Part shown: positions 19,638 through 29,124 of the stretch, one piece after another | How positions within the stretch are numbered: the stretch's first letter is position 1 | Layout: the number at the start of each line of letters is the position of its first letter | Source: Pseudalgibacter alginicilyticus | GTDB taxonomy: Bacteria > Bacteroidota > Bacteroidia > Flavobacteriales > Flavobacteriaceae | Length of the DNA stretch: 64,000 bases | Assembly: GCF_001310225.1 (NCBI RefSeq) | Contig: NZ_CP012898.1 | Span: 2,604,001-2,668,000 of the forward strand | Direction: 5' to 3' | The notes under the pieces: generated by a model | Told to the model about the DNA's origin: nothing | The model's database searches: none | What the model saw: the letters and a program-made list of their open reading frames with translations, nothing else | Position numbers and translations under genes: made by a program

Positions 19638-20153
19638 CTACTTTTTTGATTCTGCATTTAAAGCCTCTAAAACTGTCTTAGTTAAATCATTTTCTTCAGT
19701 GCCATAAAGTACTGAAGCTGCTGCTTCACTAGTACCCAGAATATAGGTATATCCATTATTTTTACCATAATCTTTTACGAATGCTTTTACTTTAACAATT
19801 AAAGAGTCAATTTCATTTTGAAATTCTTGTTGAAATTGTTGAGCTTCCAATTGTCTTTGTTGATCTTGCATTTGTTTTTTCTGTCCAAGCTCTTGATATT
19901 TTTCTTGAGCTTTTGATTGGGTCATTTTATTAGCATCAGCTTGAAATTGTTGAACTTCCAATTGAAATGCTTGATCAATACTATCAAATTTCTTTCTAAA
20001 AGCATCTTCTTTAACCTGAAATTTTGCTTCTAAGTCAATTTTTTCTTGAAATTCATTAATCAAAATACCATTATCAACATATCCTATTTTTGATTGTTGC
20101 TGACAAGAAGTAAAAACTAATAAAGCGCATGCTAAGTAAATTATATTTTTCAT
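19638..20153 (-). CDS. OmpH/Skp family periplasmic chaperone-like lipoprotein
   Basis: This 171-residue protein has a lipoprotein signal with FTSC at residues 14-17. A start like that of Skp (KIGYVDNGILINEF) follows, then a long Q/E/K-rich coiled coil (about 40-125) and a C-terminal beta region (GYTYILGTSEAAASVLYG). Skp binds unfolded outer-membrane proteins. The lipobox suggests this copy is membrane-tethered, unlike soluble Skp. It is a monocistronic unit with its own -7 box and terminator. Confidence 0.88.
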   Translation of the reverse strand: MKNIIYLACALLVFTSCQQQSKIGYVDNGILINEFQEKIDLEAKFQVKEDAFRKKFDSIDQAFQLEVQQFQADANKMTQSKAQEKYQELGQKKQMQDQQRQLEAQQFQQEFQNEIDSLIVKVKAFVKDYGKNNGYTYILGTSEAAASVLYGTEENDLTKTVLEALNAESKK

Positions 20154-20176
20154 TTTTTATATTTATTTAAGTCAAA

Positions 20177-20184
20177 CAAAAGTA
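20177..20184 (-). promoter_or_regulatory. -7 box (TACTTTTG) for the OmpH-like gene
   Basis: On the minus strand TACTTTTG matches TAnnTTTG, 23 bp before the ATG at 20153. Confidence 0.5.
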
Positions 20185-20384
20185 GTAAAGTAAATTATAT
20201 AATAGAGGTGAAATTATTCGAGTTTTTTTAATTATAAACAAAATTTATAACAAATAGTAAAAAATATAATTAATAACTATCAAAAAAGCATTAATTATAA
20301 GCGTTTTAAAGCCATTAAAATAAAAAGTGTTGCAATAGTACTTTTCAATAGTAAATCAATTAAAAATGCTCTTTAAAAAAAGAA

Positions 20385-21245
20385 TTATTTGTTTTTAATG
20401 ATATAAATTAACGAAGAAGCTTCTTTAGTACTCAAAAACTTTAAATTAGACAAGAGTCCAATCAAAAAACCCTTAATAAGATTCATTTTGCCAGACCTAT
20501 ATTTTTCAGAAAGCAAGCTCACATAAAAAGCATCAAACAACATAGGTTTTATTCTCACAATCTTCATGGACTGTTTAGTAATTAATTTTAAAAGGGATGA
20601 TTTACTAAAATGCCAAAGATGTCTAGGAACATCATAGGCAGCCCAAAACTGCTTATAGTATACAGCATCAAAACTTTTATGATTAGGAACGGCAATAATT
20701 AAAGTACCGTTTTCTTTTAATAATTTTTTAAAAGTTAAAATTTGTTTTTCTAAATCCGGCAAATGTTCCAAAACATGCCACAACGTTATCACATCAAAAC
20801 TATGAGTTTTAAATTTTAAAAGTTGTTCTGTTTTGTAAACTGAATTATTAGTTTTACTATTAGCAATACTTCTTGCTTGCTCATTTGGTTCTATTCCAAA
20901 AGCGGTCCAATAATTTTGTTGTGCCGTTTTTAAAAAATCACCTGTTCCACATCCAATATCTAATAAAGTTTTATTTTCTAACGCAAATGAATTAATTAAA
21001 TTCAATTTACTTTTAAGTGCTTTTTTTCTAACTAAGTGATACACTTTTTCAAATAAATTACGTTGCGAATCTGTATGCGAAATATAGTTTTCACTTTTAT
21101 AATAATTTGATAATTTGTCTGGAGATGGTTGAGGCACGGTTTCTAAATAACCATACTCAGAGTTTAAAATTAATTCAAATTCTTCTCCGGAAACAGAGTG
21201 ATCCTTTACTTTTAAATTAAAATGATTTGAGTTTGATTTTACCAC
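20385..21245 (-). CDS. class I SAM-dependent methyltransferase
   Basis: This 286-residue cytoplasmic protein has SAM motif I LLDIGCGTGDFL near residues 94-105 and FDVITLWHVLEHLPD near 150-164, as in the Methyltransf_23 type often attached to polysaccharide or lipid pathways. The N-terminal part (GYLETVPQPSPDKLSNYYKSE) is also typical of this subgroup. The substrate cannot be deduced. It stands alone, with 230-300 bp non-coding on both sides. Confidence 0.85.
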   Translation of the reverse strand: MVKSNSNHFNLKVKDHSVSGEEFELILNSEYGYLETVPQPSPDKLSNYYKSENYISHTDSQRNLFEKVYHLVRKKALKSKLNLINSFALENKTLLDIGCGTGDFLKTAQQNYWTAFGIEPNEQARSIANSKTNNSVYKTEQLLKFKTHSFDVITLWHVLEHLPDLEKQILTFKKLLKENGTLIIAVPNHKSFDAVYYKQFWAAYDVPRHLWHFSKSSLLKLITKQSMKIVRIKPMLFDAFYVSLLSEKYRSGKMNLIKGFLIGLLSNLKFLSTKEASSLIYIIKNK

Positions 21246-21463
21246 GAATACATAAATGTTTTTATAAAAAATATTTTAATACACCTTATTTTTAATTTTA
21301 TATTAATTTACACCTATTTAAGTTTATCAATTAAAGTTAATTAAGATCAACTCCAATTAACCACAAATTTACAATTTATTATTCCGATACAATAAACTCA
21401 GCATTACGCAAACTTTCTGTTTACACTAATTATTTTTATCAAAACTTAAACCAGAATTTAAAA

Positions 21464-21479
21464 TGTTCCACGTGGAACG
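21464..21479. promoter_or_regulatory. parS-like centromere site, one mismatch
   Basis: TGTTCCACGTGGAACG is a 16-bp palindrome with one imperfect end pair. It closely resembles the ParB-binding parS consensus TGTTTCACGTGAAACA. It lies 72 bp beyond the mnmG stop, in the 305-bp gene-free stretch 21246-21550, where I see no other feature. Confidence 0.65.
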
Positions 21480-21550
21480 TTAACCTTCATGTATGCTAAA
21501 AACTAAAAAAAAAGAATCAACAAGCAAAATATTTTCACTAATAAGAATAG

Positions 21551-23422
21551 CTATCTACCCATATAAACCAATAAAACAGAAATATCATTTGGCGAAACAC
21601 CACTAATTCTTGATGCCTGTGAAACGGTTGTTGGTTGGATTTTTTTAAGTTTTTCTCGAGCCTCAAAACTCATGGATTTGATTTTTGAGTAATCAAAATT
21701 CTCAGGTATTTTAACATATTCCAATCTACTTAATTTATCAGCATTGTTCTTTTCTTTAGCAATATAACCTGAATACTTAACTTGAATTTCTGCTTGTTCA
21801 ATAACTTCAACATCTAATTTGTGATCCTGAATATACTGCTCAACAGCTTTAAATTTTCGAACATCATCAATAGTAATATTTGGTCTTGAAAAGATTTTAA
21901 ACATCCTATCAGACTGCTTTACCAAAGCAGAATTTTTAGACTCCAAAACAGGATTAGCTTCATCAGGTTTAACACTTGTGTCTTCAAAAAACTTAACAAA
22001 TTTTTCAGCAGCTTCGTGCTTATCTTGCATTCGTTTTAAACGTTTTTCACTTGCCAAACCAAGCTCAAACCCCTTAGGTGTAAGTCTCAAATCCGCATTA
22101 TCTTGTCGTAGTAAAGTTCTATACTCAGCTCTAGAAGTAAACATTCTATATGGTTCCTCAGTGCCTTTAGTAATTAAATCATCAACAAGCACACCAATAT
22201 AAGCTTCATCTCTTTTAAGAACAAAAGGGTCTTTTAATTGAGTCATTAAACTAGCATTAATCCCTGCCATTAATCCCTGAGACGCCGCTTCTTCATACCC
22301 AGTAGTTCCATTAATCTGACCAGCAAAAAACAAACCTTGAACTAGTTTAGTTTCTAAAGTATGCTTTAATTGTGTGGGAGGAAAATAATCATATTCAATA
22401 GCATAACCAGGTCTAAAAAATTTAACATTTTCAAAACCAACAACAGACCTTAAAGCTTTAAATTGAACATCCTCAGGTAAAGATGTAGAAAAACCATTTA
22501 CATAAACCTCACAAGTATTCCAACCCTCTGGTTCAATAAATAATTGATGCCTGTCTTTATCAGCAAAACGATTAATTTTATCTTCAATAGATGGACAATA
22601 ACGCGGACCTAAACTTTTAATTCTACCATTGAACATTGGCGATCTATCAAAACCCTCTCTAAGTAAATCATGAACCTCTAAGCTTGTATATGTCATAAAA
22701 CATGAACGTTGTTTTTCTAAAGGTTTAGTAACATCTAAATAAGAAAATTTTTCAGGATTTTCATCTCCAGGTTGCTCAATCATTTTGGAATAATCTAAAC
22801 TTCTACCGTCCACTCTTGGCGGTGTACCTGTTTTCATTCTGCCAGAATCAAATCCTAATTGAACTAATTGTTCAGTAATTCCAGTAGCAGCTTTTTCACC
22901 TGCTCTACCTCCACCAAAATTCTTATTACCAATATGAATCAAACCATTTAAAAAAGTGCCATTGGTTAACACAACAGATCTAGCTTTTATCTCAATACCT
23001 AAAGACGTTTTTACACCTATAACTTTATGGTTTTTAACTAATAAACCAGACACCATTTCTTGATAAAAATCCAGATTAGGTGTTCTTTCTAAAAGTAATC
23101 TCCAATCTTCAGCAAAACGCATTCTATCACTCTGCACTCTAGGACTCCACATAGCAGGCCCCTTAGATTTATTAAGCATTTTAAACTGGATAGCAGAAGT
23201 ATCAGACACAATACCACTATAACCACCAAGTGCATCAATCTCTCGAACAATTTGTCCTTTAGCAATACCACCCATAGCAGGATTGCAGGACATTTGTGCA
23301 ATATTCTGAAGGTTCATAGTAACAAGCAATGTTTTGCTACCCATATTAGCAGCTGCAGCTGCAGCTTCACTTCCAGCATGGCCAGCTCCAACAACAATAA
23401 CATCATAAACTTCGTTAAACAT
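21551..23422 (-). CDS. mnmG: tRNA uridine-5-carboxymethylaminomethyl modification enzyme MnmG/GidA
   Basis: This 623-residue FAD enzyme works with MnmE to install cmnm5 on U34 of certain tRNAs. It has the dinucleotide motif VIVVGAGHAGSEAA at residues 9-22, SCNPAMGGIAKG near 45-56, FLNGLIHIG near 157, and GQINGTTGYEEAASQGL near 363-379. The C-terminal helical MnmE/tRNA-binding region is intact. It is flanked on both sides by parS-like sites, one lying in its 5' leader 20 bp before the ATG. Confidence 0.97.
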   Translation of the reverse strand: MFNEVYDVIVVGAGHAGSEAAAAAANMGSKTLLVTMNLQNIAQMSCNPAMGGIAKGQIVREIDALGGYSGIVSDTSAIQFKMLNKSKGPAMWSPRVQSDRMRFAEDWRLLLERTPNLDFYQEMVSGLLVKNHKVIGVKTSLGIEIKARSVVLTNGTFLNGLIHIGNKNFGGGRAGEKAATGITEQLVQLGFDSGRMKTGTPPRVDGRSLDYSKMIEQPGDENPEKFSYLDVTKPLEKQRSCFMTYTSLEVHDLLREGFDRSPMFNGRIKSLGPRYCPSIEDKINRFADKDRHQLFIEPEGWNTCEVYVNGFSTSLPEDVQFKALRSVVGFENVKFFRPGYAIEYDYFPPTQLKHTLETKLVQGLFFAGQINGTTGYEEAASQGLMAGINASLMTQLKDPFVLKRDEAYIGVLVDDLITKGTEEPYRMFTSRAEYRTLLRQDNADLRLTPKGFELGLASEKRLKRMQDKHEAAEKFVKFFEDTSVKPDEANPVLESKNSALVKQSDRMFKIFSRPNITIDDVRKFKAVEQYIQDHKLDVEVIEQAEIQVKYSGYIAKEKNNADKLSRLEYVKIPENFDYSKIKSMSFEAREKLKKIQPTTVSQASRISGVSPNDISVLLVYMGR

Positions 23423-23442
23423 AACTCATAAATTTAAAACAA

Positions 23443-23458
23443 TGTTCCACGTGGAACA
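23443..23458. promoter_or_regulatory. parS-like centromere site, perfect palindrome
   Basis: TGTTCCACGTGGAACA is a perfect 16-bp palindrome, two symmetric substitutions from the classical parS TGTTTCACGTGAAACA. It lies between the mnmG -7 box and its ATG, so bound ParB could also affect mnmG expression. Confidence 0.75.
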
Positions 23459-23493
23459 TCATAAAACAAGCTTCCACATATATAAATAATTTG

Positions 23494-23501
23494 CAAATAT
23501 A
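23494..23501 (-). promoter_or_regulatory. -7 box (TATATTTG) for mnmG
   Basis: On the minus strand TATATTTG is an exact TAnnTTTG match, 71 bp before the mnmG ATG. It suggests mnmG is transcribed separately from ybeY, which ends at 23519. Confidence 0.5.
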
Positions 23502-23518
23502 CACTGATTTAATAAACT

Positions 23519-23929
23519 TTAAACTAAGACTTTTAGGTAGTGATTTTCCATAGCTCTCATAAGTTGTGCATCGGCTTCTGTCTTATCTTTATAACCACAA
23601 TAATGAAGTACACCATGAATCATAACACGATGTAACTCCTCAGAAAAAGGAACCTTAAAATCTTTAGCATTATCCGCTACCCTTTCAACAGAAATGTAAA
23701 TATCACCCTGTATAATTTTTCCGACTGAGTAATCAAAACTGATAACATCAGTTAAAGTATCATGATTAAGAAATTCAACATTTAATTTATGTAAATATGT
23801 ATCATCGCAAAACACATAATTTATTTCTTCCAATTGATGTTCTTCTGATAAAATAGTTTTTGTGATCCAAGAAGAAATGAGCGCTTCATTTTCAAGTGAA
23901 AAATTGGTTTCGTAATTGAAATTAATCAT
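23519..23929 (-). CDS. ybeY: rRNA maturation endoribonuclease YbeY
   Basis: This 136-residue protein has LNHDTLTDVISFDY near residues 52-65 and the metal motif HGVLHYCGYKD near 110-120. In Escherichia coli YbeY three His form the zinc site (H-x3-H-x5-H). Here the third position is Asp, which I recall as usual for Bacteroidota. The enzyme acts in 16S rRNA 3' maturation and 70S quality control. The start overlaps the end of the DUF4175 gene by 8 bp. Confidence 0.92.
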   Translation of the reverse strand: MINFNYETNFSLENEALISSWITKTILSEEHQLEEINYVFCDDTYLHKLNVEFLNHDTLTDVISFDYSVGKIIQGDIYISVERVADNAKDFKVPFSEELHRVMIHGVLHYCGYKDKTEADAQLMRAMENHYLKVLV

Positions 23930-26900
23930 TCGTACTTTTAAAATAATTGTGAACTTTAATTTTATAAACTTGACGCAAAGGTAAGCTTTGCCTGTTTAAT
24001 ATTTCTGTAGTTTGAAAATATTGTTTAGCAGTAGGAATACTACTGTTAGAATTGTTTTCAAAAATATTAGTGTTAGTTTCAGATTTACGTTGATAATCTT
24101 CTCCTTGTTGAAAACTTGCATGATCCAATTTTAATAATTGATGTTGAAGTTCTAACATTTTCTGAAGGGTATTGTTGGTAAAACCTGTATTTAACAAATC
24201 AAGCTCAATCTCTTCCATCTTGCGAACCAAATTTTGACCATTAGACCCCATACCATCTTTGGTTAATTTATCTTCTAAAGATTGTCTTAATAATTGTTGT
24301 TTTTGATAAATTTCATATAACTCTCCATTAGAATCATTACTAAAACCATTTGCTAAAGGTTGCTTTTCACCTTCGCCTTCACCTTGTCCTAATTTAGTTT
24401 TTTGCTTATCACTTGATTTATTATTGTCATTTTCACCATTACCATTTTGTTCAGGTTTACCTGAATCTCCTTTTTTCATACCTTCTTCCATCATCTTATT
24501 AAGTTGATCTTGACTCATAATAATATCTGGTAATTGCATATCACCTTGTCCGCTACTTGGAGACATACTTAAGTTTTCCTGCATATTATCTAAAACATTA
24601 CTTAAAAAATCTGATAAATTATTAGCAGCAGTTACAGTGAATTGTTGATTAGAAACACCTTGATAAACTTGATTATCAGCAAATAATTTAAGGGCTTTAT
24701 CCATATTATAAAAAACCTCGGTAATCTGTATATTAACATTTTCAGACAACTTGGGTTGTCTTAAAGACAAAGCAAATAAACTATCATCAATATGCTCAAA
24801 GTGCTCTTTTAAATTATTTTGTTCACGAAGGTATTTAGCATACTTATTATGATCAACCTCTATATCTTTAAACTGATTCATAACAGCTTCTTGATTAAAA
24901 GAAAACAAAACTAAATTATCTAAAATTTGACGTAACATTTCTGTGTCCTCCTGCATTTGTTCAGCAGCAGATCTTTGTAAAGAATTTTGCATACTACTAC
25001 TCATCTGTTTCATTTTATGAGCTGCATTTTTTTGACTATTTTTAGCTTTTTGCATTTCTTGATTCTTTATATCAAGGTCATCATTTTCTTCCTTTTTCTC
25101 TAAAGCATTAGATGCATCTTTTTGCTCAGATTTAATTTCGTTTTCATTCAATTTATCTCTTGGAATATCAAATGGTTTTTGAAGCTCTTTATTTTCCTTT
25201 TCTAGTCCATCTATCTCTTTAATGAAATCATCAAAACCTTTATTAAGAGTATCTTGATTATTCTTGGTATTATTTTCATTGGAAGCTTTAGATAATTTTT
25301 CTTGATCTTCTGATAAAGTTTTTAACTCATTTTTTAATTTTTCAAGTTTCTTTTCTACGTAAAAACGTTTAGCTAATTCCAGTAATTGTTGCAAGCTGCG
25401 CTTCTTATTTTTATTCTGTTTAGCTAATTCATCAAGTTTAAAAGCTAAATTTTCTTTATTAATTTTTTCTTGAATTTTTTCTAATTCATCAAGTAATTTT
25501 TCATCCTTTTTAAGTTGTTCTTCATTATCCTTCAATCGCTTATTCAAATCTTCTTTAAGAATATCTTCCTTTTCAGATTGCTTATTAAATTCTTTTAAAT
25601 TATTTTTCAATTGTTTATTAAAATTTTTCATCATGTCATCTTGCTGCTTTTGACGCTTTAAAAATGATTCTAATTTCTTTTTATCATTAAAATTAAGATT
25701 TGATTTTTCCTTTTGGGATCTTGACAATTCTTCTAATTGTTTATCCTGCTCATCAAACTTATTTAAAGATTTATTTAAACTATGAATAGTTTCACTTTGT
25801 TCTTGCAACACCTTTTGCTCTTCTTCTGTTTGTGTACGTTTTCTATACGTAAAAAAACTGCTTTTAGCACTTTTACTTCCATTAACCACATCATTATCAA
25901 ATACTTGAAAGTATAATGTATAAGGCATGCCTTCTAAAATTTCTAAGTTATTTGGAAATGTACTTATAAATTCTGCTATGTTTGAATTTGAAATAGGAAT
26001 GGCTTCATAATGTTTATCTTGTTCATTATCTGATGGATAATAAACTAGTTGTAGTTTATTGAAACCAAAATCATCGCTGACTTGTCCATAAAAATAAAGT
26101 GTTTGTAAATCCAAACTATCGGTAGCCATTTTGATGTTGATTTCTGGAAATTCATCTTTAACCACTTGAATATTGAACGCTAAATTTTCATAATTTTTTA
26201 AGTTAGCATTACTAGTACTTAATGTATAATTGAAATTATTAAAAACTTGTTTAGATGCCTCAAAAACATTGGATTTGGAAGAAATAAAATCCAAACTATC
26301 TTTGGAAAAAAGACTCACAGATTGCGTAGATTTAGTATTCAGCTGCCATTTTATTTTTGTGCCTTCAGGAACCACGGCATTACCTGTGCCTTTTAAAATC
26401 TCATTCTGCTTTTTGGTATGATTAGGATAATCCAAAAACATTAGAAAACTTAAAAGCGTAGGCACTTCCACAACCTCAAGTGTATAAGGTTTAGACCTAA
26501 CCTGATTTGAAGACAATCTAAACTCAACGGAATATTTAGGTTGAGAAAAAACATATTCAAACTCACCTACTCCTGTCTGATGCAAAAAATAAGTTTCGTT
26601 GTTATAATTAATTTCAACATTTTCAGGAAAAACATCTCCAGCCGTATTTACAACCAATTTAAAATCTTTGTTTTCAATTGCATTTAAATTATCATTTAAT
26701 ACAAAAAATTGAAATGGTGCAGGTGGTTCATACGCTGTTTTGTAATGTACAACACGCTGGTAGCTATCACTAAACCAATTAAAATTTCCAGTAAAAAAAG
26801 TCAATAATAAAATAGCTATGGGAATAGCAGCATACTTTAAATACCTCAAATTTCTTTTAAAATTAACAGCTAATTTAAAAGGCACAGGATTCAGCTCTAA

Positions 26901-27296
26901 AGATTTTTGCTCAATACTTGCTAACAACAATTCAGATTTTGATGTACTTTGATTAAGTTGCAGTACATTCAATAATTTATCATTTACATCTGGAAAATAT
27001 GTCCCGATTATTTTGGATGCCATTGCGTAATCAATCCCCTTTTGAAGTTTGAATAATTTTGCCAATGGAATAAAAATAAACTTCACCAATAAAGCAAACT
27101 CAACCAAAACAAACAACCAAAACAAAATACTTCTAGCAGTGGTATTTAACCATAAAATATGCTCTATAAAAAGCGTAAGAAGAAAATACAAAAGCCCAAT
27201 AACAAAAAACATAATGAATCCTTTAAGCAATTCATTAGTATAATAACGCCTAATAAATCCTTCTAATTTATTTTGTATGTTTTGGAAATTATTCAT
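23922..27296 (-). CDS. DUF4175 family protein (large coiled-coil membrane protein)
   Basis: This 1124-residue protein begins with membrane segments near residues 25-48, 55-75 and 150-170. A beta-rich periplasmic-like part follows (about 175-500). Next is a very long K/E/Q/N-rich coiled coil (about 500-760), then a region rich in M and Q and ending in a G/N-rich tail. This is the architecture of the Bacteroidota DUF4175 family, commonly next to ybeY and mnmG. Function is not established. It overlaps ybeY by 8 bp, so the two are co-translated. Confidence 0.85.
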   Translation of the reverse strand: MNNFQNIQNKLEGFIRRYYTNELLKGFIMFFVIGLLYFLLTLFIEHILWLNTTARSILFWLFVLVEFALLVKFIFIPLAKLFKLQKGIDYAMASKIIGTYFPDVNDKLLNVLQLNQSTSKSELLLASIEQKSLELNPVPFKLAVNFKRNLRYLKYAAIPIAILLLTFFTGNFNWFSDSYQRVVHYKTAYEPPAPFQFFVLNDNLNAIENKDFKLVVNTAGDVFPENVEINYNNETYFLHQTGVGEFEYVFSQPKYSVEFRLSSNQVRSKPYTLEVVEVPTLLSFLMFLDYPNHTKKQNEILKGTGNAVVPEGTKIKWQLNTKSTQSVSLFSKDSLDFISSKSNVFEASKQVFNNFNYTLSTSNANLKNYENLAFNIQVVKDEFPEINIKMATDSLDLQTLYFYGQVSDDFGFNKLQLVYYPSDNEQDKHYEAIPISNSNIAEFISTFPNNLEILEGMPYTLYFQVFDNDVVNGSKSAKSSFFTYRKRTQTEEEQKVLQEQSETIHSLNKSLNKFDEQDKQLEELSRSQKEKSNLNFNDKKKLESFLKRQKQQDDMMKNFNKQLKNNLKEFNKQSEKEDILKEDLNKRLKDNEEQLKKDEKLLDELEKIQEKINKENLAFKLDELAKQNKNKKRSLQQLLELAKRFYVEKKLEKLKNELKTLSEDQEKLSKASNENNTKNNQDTLNKGFDDFIKEIDGLEKENKELQKPFDIPRDKLNENEIKSEQKDASNALEKKEENDDLDIKNQEMQKAKNSQKNAAHKMKQMSSSMQNSLQRSAAEQMQEDTEMLRQILDNLVLFSFNQEAVMNQFKDIEVDHNKYAKYLREQNNLKEHFEHIDDSLFALSLRQPKLSENVNIQITEVFYNMDKALKLFADNQVYQGVSNQQFTVTAANNLSDFLSNVLDNMQENLSMSPSSGQGDMQLPDIIMSQDQLNKMMEEGMKKGDSGKPEQNGNGENDNNKSSDKQKTKLGQGEGEGEKQPLANGFSNDSNGELYEIYQKQQLLRQSLEDKLTKDGMGSNGQNLVRKMEEIELDLLNTGFTNNTLQKMLELQHQLLKLDHASFQQGEDYQRKSETNTNIFENNSNSSIPTAKQYFQTTEILNRQSLPLRQVYKIKVHNYFKSTND

Positions 27297-27385
27297 GGTT
27301 TGAGGAAAACGTCTTCACAACTAAACTATTAACCCACTAAACTACAATTTTATTTTTTACAAGGTTTATAATTATCTGTTAATTG

Positions 27386-27393
27386 TATCTTTG
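27386..27393 (+). promoter_or_regulatory. -7 box (TATCTTTG) for gltX
   Basis: TATCTTTG is an exact TAnnTTTG match, 17 bp before the gltX ATG, in the 114-bp divergent spacer between the DUF4175 gene and gltX. Confidence 0.55.
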
Positions 27394-27410
27394 ACACAAA
27401 TTTACAAAAC

Positions 27411-28922
27411 ATGACCAAAAACGTTCGTGTGCGTTTTGCACCAAGCCCAACAGGACCATTACATATTGGAGGGGTTCGTACCGCTTTATTCAACTATTTA
27501 TTCGCCAAAAAAAACAACGGAACATTTGTTTTAAGGATAGAAGATACCGACCAAAATCGCTATGTAGAAGGCGCTGAACAGTACATTATTGATGCTTTAA
27601 ATTGGTGTGGAATTCCATTTAATGAAGGACCAAATAAAAACGAAAAATTCGGACCGTACAGACAAAGTGAACGCAAACATTTATATAAAAAATATGCCGA
27701 TGAACTGATTGCTTCAGGCAACGCCTATTATGCTTTTGATTCTGCCGAAGATTTAGATTTTCACAGAAAAGACCATGAACAAAAAGGAAAAACCTTTATT
27801 TACAATTGGCATAACCGCTTAAAATTAAGCAACTCGTTATCGCTTAGTGCAGAAGAAGCAAAGGCTAAACTTGATGCCGGCGAAGATTATGTGATCCGAT
27901 TTAAAAGTCCTCAAGATGAAACCTTGTATTTAACAGATATAATCCGGGGAGAAATAAAAATAGATACCAACATTTTAGACGATAAAGTATTGTTTAAAAG
28001 CGATGGCATGCCAACCTATCATTTAGCAAATATTGTGGACGATCATTTAATGGAAATATCTCATGTAATACGTGGTGAAGAATGGTTACCAAGTTTGGCA
28101 CTACACTACCAATTATATCAAGCTTTTGGATGGGACGCACCAGAATTTGCTCACCTCCCACTTATTTTAAAACCCACTGGAAAAGGAAAATTAAGCAAGC
28201 GTGATGGCGATAAAATGGGATTTCCTGTATTCCCATTGCAATGGACAGACCCAGAAACCAACGAAATTTCCAGAGGGTATAAAGAAGATGGGTATTTTCC
28301 AGAAGCCATGGTTAATTTCTTGGCATTTTTAGGTTGGAACCCAGGTACGGAACAAGAAATTTTTAGTCTTGAAGAATTAATTGAAGCTTTCGATTTGGAA
28401 AAAGTAAACAAATCTGGAGCTCGCTTTGACCCTGATAAAATTAAGTGGTTCAATCATCATTATATGCAAGAACAAAATAATGATGAGTTAGCAGAAGCCT
28501 TTAAAAGTCTTCATTCAGAATTAATCGAAATTGATTTGAATTACATTTCCTTAGTTATTGGTTTAATTAAAGAACGCGCTACGTTTGTGTCTGATTTTTG
28601 GGGGTTAAGTCATTACTTTTTCACTGCTCCAACCACTTATGATGAAAAAGCCTCTAAAAAAGCATTTAAAGACGATACCGCAGCTTTAATGACCGAATTA
28701 AAAAACATCATTGTTCATATTGATGAATTTACCGTTACGGCTTTACAAACGGATATTAAAGGTTGGATTACCAAAAAAGAGATTGGATTTGGAAAAGTAA
28801 TGATGCCACTACGTTTAGCTTTAGTTGGCGCTTTACAAGGTCCTGATGTATTCGACATCATGTTTATAATTGGAAAAGCAGAAACGATTAAGCGCATTGA
28901 AAATGTTATAAAAGCACTATAG
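27411..28922 (+). CDS. gltX: glutamate--tRNA ligase
   Basis: This 503-residue class I synthetase charges tRNA-Glu. The HIGH-type motif is in APSPTGPLHIGG at residues 9-20 and the KMSKS-type motif is KLSKRDG near 262. RIEDTDQNR near 43 is typical of GluRS. The window also encodes a GlnRS (54.5 kb), so this enzyme need not be non-discriminating. It has its own -7 box and terminator. It is the first plus-strand gene after the polarity switch at 27.3 kb. Confidence 0.97.
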   Translation: MTKNVRVRFAPSPTGPLHIGGVRTALFNYLFAKKNNGTFVLRIEDTDQNRYVEGAEQYIIDALNWCGIPFNEGPNKNEKFGPYRQSERKHLYKKYADELIASGNAYYAFDSAEDLDFHRKDHEQKGKTFIYNWHNRLKLSNSLSLSAEEAKAKLDAGEDYVIRFKSPQDETLYLTDIIRGEIKIDTNILDDKVLFKSDGMPTYHLANIVDDHLMEISHVIRGEEWLPSLALHYQLYQAFGWDAPEFAHLPLILKPTGKGKLSKRDGDKMGFPVFPLQWTDPETNEISRGYKEDGYFPEAMVNFLAFLGWNPGTEQEIFSLEELIEAFDLEKVNKSGARFDPDKIKWFNHHYMQEQNNDELAEAFKSLHSELIEIDLNYISLVIGLIKERATFVSDFWGLSHYFFTAPTTYDEKASKKAFKDDTAALMTELKNIIVHIDEFTVTALQTDIKGWITKKEIGFGKVMMPLRLALVGALQGPDVFDIMFIIGKAETIKRIENVIKAL

Positions 28923-28942
28923 CAACTATTTCATATAATTAT

Positions 28943-28981
28943 AAAAGTCTTTAAAATTTAATCTATTTTTTAAAGACTTTT
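28943..28981 (+). terminator. Terminator after gltX
   Basis: A perfect 14-bp inverted repeat AAAAGTCTTTAAAA/TTTTAAAGACTTTT with an 11-nt loop is followed by further Ts, 20 bp past the gltX stop. A near-identical stem recurs at 32296-32334. Confidence 0.8.
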
Positions 28982-29008
28982 TTGTTGAAATTGTTCTTTA
29001 AAAAGAAA

Positions 29009-29037
29009 TTAACATTATTAAAAATTTCAACTATCTT
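29009..29037 (+). repeat. 29-bp repeated upstream element, copy A
   Basis: A 29-bp box starting TTAACATTATTAAAAATTTC is repeated at 32366-32394 with 27 of 29 bases identical, each about 30 bp beyond a similar AAAGTCTTTAAAA-type hairpin. Copy A ends in TATCTTCG, close to the TAnnTTTG -7 element, so it may be the promoter of the 29125 gene. Confidence 0.6.
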
Positions 29038-29124
29038 CGTTTCAAAACGGAATAAAAACAATTAAAAAAAGTTTATATATTACGCCGCCAAACATTAAAT
29101 ATATTTTATTGTTTATAATTTAAA

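Noticed and set aside
23443-23458. Reading the palindrome TGTTCCACGTGGAACA as a transcription terminator
   Set aside because: There is no T-run after it and an identical core occurs on the other side of mnmG; the parS interpretation fits better.
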